From assembly GCA_000715605.1 (NCBI GenBank), contig KL568519.1, forward strand, positions 1-21,037: 21,037 bases of DNA, written 5' to 3'. Both the position numbers and the translations under genes were made by a program. This document shows positions 1 through 5,716 of this stretch, piece by piece (position 1 is the stretch's first letter; each line of letters starts with the position of its first letter). The notes below the pieces were generated by a model. The model worked only from the letters and a program-made list of their open reading frames with translations. It had not been told where the DNA came from and did not search any database. This stretch comes from Streptomyces speibonae (GTDB taxonomy: Bacteria; Actinomycetota; Actinomycetes; Streptomycetales; Streptomycetaceae).

Positions 1-358
1 GCGCTTCGGGAGGCCGGTGGGGCCGGCCGCTGCGCGCCGGCTGGCCGCGCATCGCGCGGTCGGGTCGCTCAGGGTCTGACAGTGCGTCTAGTTGGGTTTC
101 CAGTAAGGGAGTTGAGGGAGCGCGGGGCGCTCCCGGCGGGTCCGCTGCGCTCCCCCGCCTAACGGTCCTTCCGGCTGCGCCTCCAGAACCTTGGGGCCCG
201 CTGGCGCGGGCCGGGCTGGCTACGAGGGGTGGGGGTCGCTCGTTCGTGTGGGTTCCAGTGTAGCGCGTGCATCAGGTTGATGCAGCATGTACCGTTGGCG
301 GAAACACGGGACACCCCTCAACCGCCCGGGCGGGGCACACCTTTTGATGCGGGGTCAG
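1..358. other. Gene-free left edge with telomere-like GC palindromes
   Basis: I found no convincing coding frame here: the open frames present are arginine/proline-rich and lack a ribosome binding site. What is visible is a series of short perfect hairpins with tiny loops. They are CCGCGC/GCGCGG at 45-59 with a 3-nt loop, GGGAGCGC/GCGCTCCC at 116-134 with a 3-nt loop, GGCCCGC/GCGGGCC at 195-212 with a 4-nt loop, and the looser GCCGGC pair at 22-41. Closely packed palindromes with GCTGCGC-like spacers are typical of Streptomyces telomeres and subtelomeric DNA. The usual terminal sequence starting CCCGCGG is not at position 1, so this is not itself a recognisable archetypal telomere end. Confidence 0.5.
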
Positions 359-478
359 CGCCGGAATTCGGTTCCCCAAACTCATGCGAGGAATGACGAA
401 TTGGGAAGCTGCGGGCCTGAGCCACAGAACGGTACCTCAGATATGGGAAAGTTCGAATTCCGGCGTGCGGAGGTACCG
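359..478. repeat. Two interlocked perfect inverted repeats
   Basis: CGCCGGAATTCG at 359-370 is the exact reverse complement of 454-465. CGGTACCTC at 430-438 is the exact reverse complement of 470-478. The arms alternate (A, B, A', B'), so the two stems would form a pseudoknot-like topology in RNA, or overlapping cruciforms in DNA. No gene is supported here. The role is unknown: a structured RNA, a protein-binding region or a remnant of a mobile element are all possible. Confidence 0.5.
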
Positions 479-731
479 GAGCCGAACGGCCCCTCGGGCC
501 GGGCGGCGGAACCCGCCAGGGAGGCCAGCCCCGCCTCCTGGTGCTTGTTCGTCACGGTCGGCACCGCCCGAGACTCAGAGCCGTTGGTGCCGCCCAGGGC
601 CTGCGCGGGCTCACGGGCCCGCACGCGAAGCCGCCTCAGCCATGAGGGGTCCGGCCGGCGCCTGCGAGTGGACCTCAGCCACCTAATACTTACGCAGATC
701 AAGAAACCGCTGGTCAGCGGCCTGCACATCC

Positions 732-801
732 GGTGATCTGTCACCCCAGGAGGTACACAACGTCTGCGATGTGTACCTCCTGAATAGTCACATCGCAGAC
801 G
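732..801 (+). promoter_or_regulatory. Mutually exclusive hairpins ahead of the initiator-like operon
   Basis: Two perfect inverted repeats overlap. Stem A is AGGAGGTACAC (748-758) with GTGTACCTCCT (771-781). Stem B is CGTCTGCGATGTG (761-773) with CACATCGCAGACG (789-801). They share bases 771-773 and the loop of A contains most of the left arm of B, so only one stem can form fully. A smaller hairpin, GGTGA/TCACC at 732-745, precedes them. The left arm of A holds a perfect Shine-Dalgarno-like AGGAGGT. It is followed 14 nt later by ATG-TGT-ACC-TCC-TGA (769-783), a possible four-residue leader. The arrangement fits an attenuator-type control of the downstream genes or a strong operator/origin structure. 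The structure is seen; the function is inference. Confidence 0.55.
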
Positions 802-804
802 GAA

Positions 805-975
805 TGTCAGCCTCACCGACAGTTTTGGGCTCGAAACGTCAGCCAGGCCGACGTTCGCGACGGTGTCCCGTCGAACGGTCTGCCGTCGCCTTCAGGGGGG
901 AGATCTGTCCCCCCTGGGGGGACACAACACGCCGGAATGTCAGTGAGGCCGACGTATCTGTCGGCGTGGCTGACA
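805..975. repeat. Iteron cluster, likely replication origin
   Basis: There are four copies of an 18-bp element close to TGTCAGCCNNGCCGACRK. They lie at 805-822 and 837-854 (plus strand), 938-955 (plus) and 958-975 (minus). The last two face each other across 2 bp and make a near-perfect dyad. Repeated initiator-binding sites just upstream of, or inside, the initiator gene are the hallmark of iteron-type plasmid origins. In Streptomyces linear plasmids such as pSLA2, iterons lie within the rep gene. Here they sit directly in front of two genes for DNA-binding proteins. They could also be operator sites for autoregulation. Origin function is inferred, not shown. Confidence 0.6.
893..924. repeat. 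Competing G6/C6 palindromes between iterons
   Basis: The six-C tract at 909-914 can pair with GGGGGG at 895-900 (CAGGGGGG/CCCCCCTG with an 8-nt loop). It can equally pair with GGGGGG at 916-921, giving the perfect 19-bp palindrome TGTCCCCCC-T-GGGGGGACA at 906-924. It lies inside the iteron block. It is another mutually exclusive pair of foldbacks and may be a duplex-destabilising or protein-binding element. The function is unknown. Confidence 0.5.
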
Positions 976-1016
976 TACTGCTGGCGTCCAAGACCAGCGG
1001 AGTGGAGAGCAGCCTC

Positions 1017-1724
1017 GTGACACCCGAGCCACAGCGCCGTCGTCCCGCACCGAAGCGCGCAGTGCGCCGTACGGAGCTGCCCCTCGGTGAGGAGATCCAG
1101 GCGTGGTCCAAGCCGGTGCAGCCGGTTGAGGACCTCGACTCGGTCGCTCGCCGCTACCCGCGCCGGAAGCTCTCGCTCAGCAGCGAGCGCAAGCCGATGG
1201 AGTTCTACGAGCACCCGGAGCGCCCCAAGGCGTTCTCCATGGACTCGCTGGAGTTCTTCTTCCTGATCGCGCAGTACTTCCGCGAGGCCCTGCCGCTGCG
1301 GCTGATCCTGCTGCTGATCGCCTGCCAGAAGGCCGGCGGGAAGATTCGGCTGACGCAGGAGGAGATGGCGACGGTCCTGGACGTGCCCCGCGCGAAGATC
1401 AATGAGGCGCTGCAGGAGGTCATGAGCCATGGCATCGTCTTCAAGGTGCGCCGCGGTGTCTACCAGTTCAACCCGCCCTACTCGTACCGTGTAGCTGAGT
1501 TCATCCCGGGCACGGAGCTGGTGGAAGCCGAGTACGTGCAGGTCGACCAGGACAAGACGATTGCGAAGATCCGCAGGGACGAGAGCTTGCCGGATCTGGT
1601 GCGGTTCCCGTCGCTGGAGCACATGCGCCAGGCGATCGAGGAACTGCGCAAGAAGCGGGCCGAGGAACGCGCTGCACGCCGACTGGCCCGTGCGCAGCGC
1701 CAGGAGGAGGGATCAGCCCAGTGA
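1017..1724 (+). CDS. Winged-helix DNA-binding protein, probable replication initiator (RepL-like)
   Basis: This encodes a 235-aa protein. The GTG at 1017 is chosen because GGAGAG at 1004-1009 is well placed, 7 nt upstream. An open frame continues back to 771, but it runs through the hairpins and iterons and looks non-coding. The central part (about residues 75-150) reads as a winged helix: a hydrophobic helix, then a GGKI stretch, a recognition helix around RAKINEALQEV, and a wing ending in RRGVYQFNP. That layout resembles RepL-type plasmid initiators and MarR-like regulators. The C-terminal 30 residues are a highly charged Arg/Glu/Lys helix. The gene follows iterons and its stop overlaps the start of a related gene by 4 bp, so the two are translationally coupled. 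It could be a regulator of the locus rather than the initiator. Confidence 0.6.
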   Translation: MTPEPQRRRPAPKRAVRRTELPLGEEIQAWSKPVQPVEDLDSVARRYPRRKLSLSSERKPMEFYEHPERPKAFSMDSLEFFFLIAQYFREALPLRLILLLIACQKAGGKIRLTQEEMATVLDVPRAKINEALQEVMSHGIVFKVRRGVYQFNPPYSYRVAEFIPGTELVEAEYVQVDQDKTIAKIRRDESLPDLVRFPSLEHMRQAIEELRKKRAEERAARRLARAQRQEEGSAQ

Positions 1725-2194
1725 GTACCTTGAAGTGGTCGGCGACCAACGCCGACGGTCTTCTCGCCGACCTGGACCTGCCGCCCGCCGCCTACCGGGC
1801 GCTGCTGAAGCTCCGGGCGCGCAGCGAGGCCGGCGGCCGAATCGCGATGGACCAGGCCACCCTCGGTGAGCTGCTCGGGCTCAGCCGCCCCAGCGTGAAC
1901 GCCGCACTGCGGGAGCTGGAGCTGGCCAAGCTCGTGAAGAAGGTCCGCAACGGCGTCTACCAGATCAACCCGATGCTGGCCGGCTACAACTCCCCCGAGG
2001 ACGCCCTGGACGCCGTCAAGGCGATGCCCAAGGCGGACCGGCTGGACAGCAAGACCTACGTGGCGGACTACCACCGGGCCGTCGCCGCCTACCAGGACCA
2101 GCTCGCCGAGCAGCGCAAGAAGCGCGCGGCCGCAGCCGCCGCTAAGAAGGCCGCGGCCGCCAAGAGGCGCGGTTCGCTACATGCCGTCGGCTGA
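1721..2194 (+). CDS. Second winged-helix protein of the initiator-like pair
   Basis: This encodes 157 aa starting at a GTG that overlaps the upstream stop (GTGA), with a strong AGGAGGAGGG at 1702-1711. Residues about 20-85 form a winged helix clearly related to that of the upstream gene. Both share the pattern GG-(R/K)-I, a helix with (K/N)x(N)(E/A)AL(Q/R)E, and K-V-R-x-G-V-Y-Q-(F/I)-N-P. The protein ends in a Lys/Ala-rich tail (about residues 128-150) like those that bind DNA non-specifically. It is probably co-produced with the upstream protein and may form a complex with it on the iterons. Assignment as a replication protein is by context. A regulator with the same fold cannot be excluded. 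Confidence 0.6.
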   Translation: MSTLKWSATNADGLLADLDLPPAAYRALLKLRARSEAGGRIAMDQATLGELLGLSRPSVNAALRELELAKLVKKVRNGVYQINPMLAGYNSPEDALDAVKAMPKADRLDSKTYVADYHRAVAAYQDQLAEQRKKRAAAAAAKKAAAAKRRGSLHAVG

Positions 2195-2216
2195 CCCGAC
2201 CGAACCCTCGCACGGC

Positions 2217-2251
2217 ATCGGCGCTGCACCCTCCACGGGCGCAGCGCCGAT
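2217..2251 (+). terminator. Terminator-like hairpin after the winged-helix pair
   Basis: ATCGGCGCTGC (2217-2227) and GCAGCGCCGAT (2241-2251) form a perfect 11-bp stem with a 13-nt loop, 22 nt after the stop at 2194. There is no T-tract, as is common in GC-rich actinobacteria. A weaker 7-bp stem (ATGCCGT 2181-2187 / ACGGCAT 2212-2218) competes with it. Confidence 0.5.
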
Positions 2252-2292
2252 CGCATTCCCGGTGTCGACGCAGTGGGAGGGTGGTAGCACCA

Positions 2293-2895
2293 GTGGTACC
2301 GGCTTGGTCTAGTTCTCCAGAACAAGCGCCGTCCGTCCGAGCACCGCGTACATCGTTCCCCTGGAGGGGAAAGCCGCAGGCAGGACGGCCCGTACGAGCG
2401 TTCCCGGAGGGCCCTGCCGCGCGTCGCCCACCCGAGCGCCGGCCGTCGCGGTACGAGTGGAGCGTGACGCACAACTTCGGCCTCCACTTCGCCCTGGAGC
2501 TGGGCAACCGCTTCGGCTCGCCCACCGACAGCTGGCCCGCGAGCGCGAAGCAGGTGAACCCGTTCTTCGCGATCGTCGTCAACGCGCTGGGCACGGACCA
2601 CGCAGCCCGGTGGTTCGAGGCGGCCCGCAGGGCCCACCAGCGCGTAGTGACCGCGGAACAGAACCGGACCCACCACTTCGGTTTCGCCCAGCACCTGGAC
2701 GTGGAGACCGAGGCGCACCAGGAGCTCACCCTCCCTGTTGTGGCCGCCTTCGAGGCGACGAAGGCGCTGTACGAGGTCACCCGCCGGGACGCCGCCGTCG
2801 ACGTCGACGTGTTCTTCGAGTGCGCGCTGCGAGCCTGCTCGCGCGGCAGTGGCCGGCCCACCAGCTCGCCGGTTGCAGCAGCCGCGACCGCATAG
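2293..2895 (+). CDS. Hypothetical protein, unknown family
   Basis: The 200-aa reading frame has strong Streptomyces codon bias from about 2450 onwards. I do not recognise the family. The N-terminal 50 residues are Pro/Arg/Ser-rich and look disordered. The remainder (about residues 55-185) reads as a compact, mostly helical domain with many His, Phe and Trp residues, for example around SVTHNFGLHFALELGN and the later NRTHHFGFAQHLDVE. Histidines at regular spacing could bind metal, but this is only suggestive. GTG 2293 is chosen because GGGAGGG lies at 2275-2281; GTG 2281 is too close to it. The conserved start may be further in. It lies downstream of the initiator-like pair but is separated by a hairpin, so it may have its own promoter. 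Confidence 0.55.
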   Translation: MVPAWSSSPEQAPSVRAPRTSFPWRGKPQAGRPVRAFPEGPAARRPPERRPSRYEWSVTHNFGLHFALELGNRFGSPTDSWPASAKQVNPFFAIVVNALGTDHAARWFEAARRAHQRVVTAEQNRTHHFGFAQHLDVETEAHQELTLPVVAAFEATKALYEVTRRDAAVDVDVFFECALRACSRGSGRPTSSPVAAAATA

Positions 2896-3172
2896 CCGTC
2901 CGGGAGGCAGCAGGGCGCCTGCTGCCCGGGTAAGGCTGGCCTTGCTGCCCGTGCAGCACCCGTGTGCCGCCTGGCGGGACGCTGCTGCACGTCGGCCCGT
3001 GCTGCGGGACGCAGCAGACGGCCTTGCATCCTTCGCCACCAGGAGCAGCAGCGGCTGCTGCACGGCGCGGGTCGCGCAGGGTGCAAGGCGCGCTGCGGGA
3101 TGCGCGTAGCGGCAGCCGGGTCGTGGCTCTCCGGGGCGGGGCGTGCGAATGCTGCGCTGCGCTGGGAGGCGT
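2896..3172. other. Gene-free, palindrome-rich stretch
   Basis: I see no supported gene. The stretch is dense in CTGCTGC/GCAGCAG foldbacks, such as GCAGCAG-CGG-CTGCTGC near 3045-3061 and CTGCTGCACG...GCAGCAG near 2982-3017. It also holds two boxes of the GGGTGCAAGG family (3022-3031 minus, 3079-3088 plus) that recur further right. It resembles subtelomeric or origin/partition DNA rather than coding DNA. Confidence 0.45.
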
Positions 3173-3661
3173 CTTGCACCCCAATAGGGGTTAGTACAGG
3201 TAGTACCTATGTGCGGGTTGTAGATCTCTCCCCTTGAGAGCAGAGCTCGGTCCGGGAGCGGCGGGAGGCGGTGCCCGGGGAGGGAGGGCGTGGCGCCCGC
3301 CGTGGAGCCGTCGCCGAGGGGCAGGGCACTTCACTGCCGCCCGAAGCGCTGTACGCCGCTGTGAGCGCCTTTCAGGGCCTTGATCGTCGCTCGGAGTCCG
3401 GAGGGCGTCAGAACGCCGCAGGCGGGCCGTACAGCGCCGGGAAGGATCATGTGCGCCGGACGGGTGGGGTGGGCCTCGGTGCAGGTGGTGGCGAGTCGTG
3501 TGTGCCCGCGCAGCGAGCTTCGCTCTTAGAGGGAATGATCTACAACCCGCACATAGGTACTACCTGTAGTGCCTACCAATGGGGTGCAAGGCCGTCTCCG
3601 GACAGGCCCGCGCCGAGCCGCCGGCGCAGCGGTCCGGAGGTCGGGGTGCAAGGGTGCAAGG
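3022..3661. repeat. Dispersed GGGGTGCAAG boxes
   Basis: Six related boxes occur within 640 bp: 3022-3031 (minus, one mismatch), 3079-3088 (plus), 3173-3182 (minus), 3581-3590 (plus), 3643-3652 (plus) and 3652-3661 (plus, directly abutting). Two form the outer tips of the 80-bp inverted repeat. A weaker CGTGCAAGGC is at 5520-5529. The spacing is irregular. They look like repeated binding sites for one protein, in the manner of iterons or partition boxes, but the binder is unknown. Confidence 0.5.
3173..3590. repeat. 80-bp inverted repeat around a 258-bp spacer
   Basis: The left arm 3173-3252 and right arm 3511-3590 are reverse complements without gaps, with roughly 65 of 80 positions identical. 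The core (3195-3226 with 3537-3568) is a perfect 32-bp match. It includes the 11-bp palindrome AGGTAGTACCT and the run TGTGCGGGTTGTAGATC. The outer ends are CTTGCACCCC and GGGGTGCAAG. The spacer has no convincing gene but contains a nested 10-bp inverted repeat (3346-3355 / 3427-3436) close to its centre. No clear target-site duplication flanks the arms. Possibilities are a MITE-like element, a centromere/partition site, or paired operator regions. Confidence 0.65.
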
Positions 3662-3874
3662 CGGGTGGCATCTGCCCGGTCGTACTTCCGGCTACTTCGC
3701 CTTCGGCGGGTGAGGGAGAGCGCGCCCGTCATCAGGTCAGTCAGTCCTACGTCTTCCTCATACGCGAGCGATCCCTCACCAACCGACAGACCCGATCCCT
3801 CACCAAACGACGGACACGCGCGGAGGCCGGCCGCGCCAGCAGCACGCGGTCGGCCTGGTCCAGGACGTCGCGGG
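3591..3874. other. Gene-free stretch with 24-bp tandem repeat
   Basis: No supported gene lies between the inverted repeat and the end of the toxin gene. CGATCCCTCACCAACCGAC at 3769-3787 is repeated as CGATCCCTCACCAAACGAC at 3793-3811, a 24-bp period with one mismatch over 19 bp. An imperfect reverse copy of the CCCTCACC part lies near 3711-3720. The region holds the two rightmost GGGGTGCAAG boxes at its left end. The stretch is downstream of the leftward toxin-antitoxin operon. Confidence 0.45.
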
Positions 3875-4147
3875 TCAGACCTCGAGGTAGGCGACGACGA
3901 CCACGGTCTTCAAGGCCGTGACCCAGTACAGGAGGCGTACGCGTTCGACTTCGTCGGCGTACTCGCGCAGCTGGGGGCCAGCGGCGCTGCCGGGGATCGG
4001 CTCGCCGATGTCGGGGTCGACGGAGAGGACGACCAGGGCGCGGTCCAGGGCGTGGATCTCCGCCTCGCTGGTGATGTTCTCCAGCTGCTTGGCGGCGGAG
4101 TCGGAGAACGCGATCCGGGCGCGGCGCCGGCTGTGCTGCGGTGGCAT
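3875..4147 (-). CDS. RelE/ParE-like toxin of a type II toxin-antitoxin pair
   Basis: This encodes a 90-aa protein of the usual RelE/ParE size. After a short basic N-terminus, residues 10-25 read as the first strand and helix (ARIAFSDSAAKQLENI). A long helix follows (residues 28-43), then a central PDIGEPIPGS segment, and a C-terminal sheet with arginines (VERVRLLYWV, then VVVVAYLEV). RelE-family toxins typically cleave ribosome-bound mRNA and ParE members target gyrase; the sequence does not tell which. The ATG at 4147 overlaps the antitoxin stop (TGATG), implying coupled translation with antitoxin first, the standard order. On a plasmid such a pair would act as an addiction module. Confidence 0.65.
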   Translation of the reverse strand: MPPQHSRRRARIAFSDSAAKQLENITSEAEIHALDRALVVLSVDPDIGEPIPGSAAGPQLREYADEVERVRLLYWVTALKTVVVVAYLEV

Positions 4148-4380
4148 CAGGCGACGGCCGGGCGCTGGCGGGCGAGGCGGGCGAGGTGGGCCTCGCGCAG
4201 TTCTTCCCAGGGGGTGCACTGCTCGGGGTCGGGCAGGCCGTTGGTGGCGATGTCCTCCAGGACGGCGGCGAACCGGTCGGCGTCGGCGCGGGTCTTGGCC
4301 GCGTACGCGCGGACCGCGTCGGCGGCCGCGGGCTCCAGCTGCCGGGCGGCGGTGTCGGCGGGGGCCGGCTGTTCGCTCAT
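4147..4380 (-). CDS. Probable antitoxin partner
   Basis: This encodes a 77-aa acidic/alanine-rich helical protein. ATG 4380 is chosen because GGAG (4387-4390, complement) sits 6 nt upstream; longer in-frame extensions have no site. The pattern is a poorly structured N-terminus, a long Ala-rich helix (residues 15-46), then DPEQCTPWEELREAHLARLARQR, a typical toxin-wrapping tail. I do not see a classical Phd or ribbon-helix-helix domain, so identification rests on size, gene order and the 1-nt overlap with the RelE/ParE-like gene. The GCGTGACA array just upstream is a plausible operator. Confidence 0.55.
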   Translation of the reverse strand: MSEQPAPADTAARQLEPAAADAVRAYAAKTRADADRFAAVLEDIATNGLPDPEQCTPWEELREAHLARLARQRPAVA

Positions 4381-4494
4381 CGAGGGCTCCAGAGGGCAGA
4401 ACTGGCGTTGCTCACCACGGTATCGCCGGGCAATGAGGCCCGGGACCACTCCGGCCGAATTGGGCATTGGTCGCGCTCCGTAGCCGCATTCGGC

Positions 4495-4628
4495 GGGGTG
4501 TCACGCTGTTCGGTGCGAGACCGAAATCCGGGGGTCGACCCCGTGATTAAGGGCCCGAGGGGCAGCGTGACACCCCAGCGTGACAGCCGGATCAAGGGCG
4601 CGTGACACACGGGCGTGACAGCGTGACA
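4495..4628. repeat. GCGTGACA box array and 14-bp inverted repeat
   Basis: GCGTGACA occurs on the plus strand at 4565-4572, 4578-4585, 4600-4607, 4613-4620 and 4621-4628, with steps of 13, 22, 13 and 8 bp. One reverse copy, TGTCACGC, is at 4499-4506. That reverse copy and the first direct copy are embedded in a perfect 14-bp inverted repeat, GGGGTGTCACGCTG (4495-4508) with CAGCGTGACACCCC (4563-4576). The array fills the gap between the unknown upstream gene and the toxin-antitoxin operon, where an autoregulatory operator or a partition-type site would lie. The binder is unknown. Confidence 0.6.
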
Positions 4629-4629
4629 G

Positions 4630-5400
4630 TCACCCTTGGTGATCAGCGGGCGGGGTGGCGCGGGCAAGGAACGCGGCGAGGGCTCCGGCGGCTTCGGGCT
4701 CGGTGGTGGCGAGCCGGGCCGCGAACGCCAGCTCGTCGACGGCTGCGCCGGGGACCAGTCGGGTGACTTCGGCGAGCAGCGCGGCGTGGGCGAGGACCGG
4801 CAGGGTGAGAAGGCCGGCGGCTTCCTCGCGGGCGGCCAGGTCGCGGTAGTGCCCGCGGTGCGCGGCCAGGGCGTGCGCGAGCCAGGCGTCGACGTCGGCC
4901 TGGACGTACCCGCCAGCTCGCCGCGTGAGTTCGTCTCGGGCGGCTTCGTCGCCGGTACGGGGCTCGGCCTGGTCCAGGGCGCCGAGTTCGCGCAGCGCCT
5001 GGAGCTCGTCGGCGCGGGCCGCGACCCGGGCGGCTTCGCGCAGCTCGGCCTCGCGGTCGGCGGCGGCCGCGGCTTCGGCGGCGAGCTCGGCCTGGACGAC
5101 GGCATCGGTGTCCGGGTCGTAGACGGTGCCCGACGGCGCGGCGGCGAGCAGCTGCGCGAGGCGCTCCCACTCCGCGAGCTCCGCCCGCCCGCGGACGTCG
5201 TCGACCAGGTCCACGGACCGGGATTCCTGCCGCGCGTCGAAGCGGGCGTCCTCGAGGGCCGCCACGACGGCGCCGGCGTCCATCCCCTTCGCTTGGCGCC
5301 GTACGACGCGGCGGCCGACCCGGGCGGGGTCGACCGGCTCACGCGGCGCGGTGACGCGTGGGAGGAGCGGACGGCGGGCGGTGCGCCGGGGTGTGGTCAT
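4630..5400 (-). CDS. Ala/Arg/Glu-rich hypothetical protein
   Basis: This encodes a 256-aa protein from ATG 5400 (MTTPRRTARRP); only a weak GAG-type site precedes it. The N-terminal 40 residues are basic and Pro/Arg-rich. Residues about 45-170 are predicted helical and rich in Ala/Glu/Arg, with an acidic centre around YDPDTDAVVQAE. The last third has repeated Leu/Ala helices (DVDAWLAHALAAHRGHY and onward). No catalytic motif or known domain is recognisable. Third-position G/C bias is strong throughout, so it is likely real. It ends 2 bp from the last GCGTGACA box. It could be a DNA-binding or partition accessory protein, but that is only context. Confidence 0.6.
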   Translation of the reverse strand: MTTPRRTARRPLLPRVTAPREPVDPARVGRRVVRRQAKGMDAGAVVAALEDARFDARQESRSVDLVDDVRGRAELAEWERLAQLLAAAPSGTVYDPDTDAVVQAELAAEAAAAADREAELREAARVAARADELQALRELGALDQAEPRTGDEAARDELTRRAGGYVQADVDAWLAHALAAHRGHYRDLAAREEAAGLLTLPVLAHAALLAEVTRLVPGAAVDELAFAARLATTEPEAAGALAAFLARATPPADHQG

Positions 5401-5716
5401 CTTCGGTCTCGTATTCGTGGGCGGATTCGAAAATCGGGCCGCCACCAGAGTGCTGTGCGGCGGCTGAGCCGAGGCGCGGTAGTTGTCACCATAGGCAGCG
5501 GCTGGCCTGCGGCTTCGAGCGTGCAAGGCACAGTGGTTGTTACCGACGCGTCGCGCTACCTATCAGCAGCGGCAAGCGAAGCAGCGGTGATGTCACCGTG
5601 TTCGGCCTCTGGTAGCCGCCAGGCGGCGGCCCTCGGCGATCACGGGCCATATTTCGCGCGTCCTACACCAGCCCCGCCTCCTACGATCACCTGGTACGAC
5701 TGCTGGAGGGGCGGAA
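5401..5716. promoter_or_regulatory. Divergent intergenic region with repeated GTTGTCACC-type boxes
   Basis: This is the 316-bp gap between the leftward Ala-rich gene and the rightward HEAT-like gene. GTTGTCACC is at 5482-5490 and GTTGTTACC at 5536-5544, and the palindrome CGGTGATGTCACCG is at 5585-5598. Two reverse copies, GGTGACAAC, lie downstream of the HEAT-like gene (7190-7198, 7210-7218). No gene is supported here. The boxes are candidate operator sites; I cannot assign exact promoter hexamers. Confidence 0.4.

Noticed and set aside
287..736. Open frames of 100-149 codons at the left edge
   Set aside because: They run through inverted repeats, have Arg/Pro/Gly-rich translations, no ribosome binding site and no codon bias.
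771..1016. N-terminal extension of the first winged-helix gene to 771
   Set aside because: It would translate the hairpins and iterons, and the well-placed GGAGAG supports the GTG at 1017.
3271..3921. 216-codon open frame across the inverted repeat spacer
   Set aside because: Low-complexity Arg/Gly/Pro translation with no ribosome binding site; it crosses the right arm of the repeat and overlaps the toxin gene.
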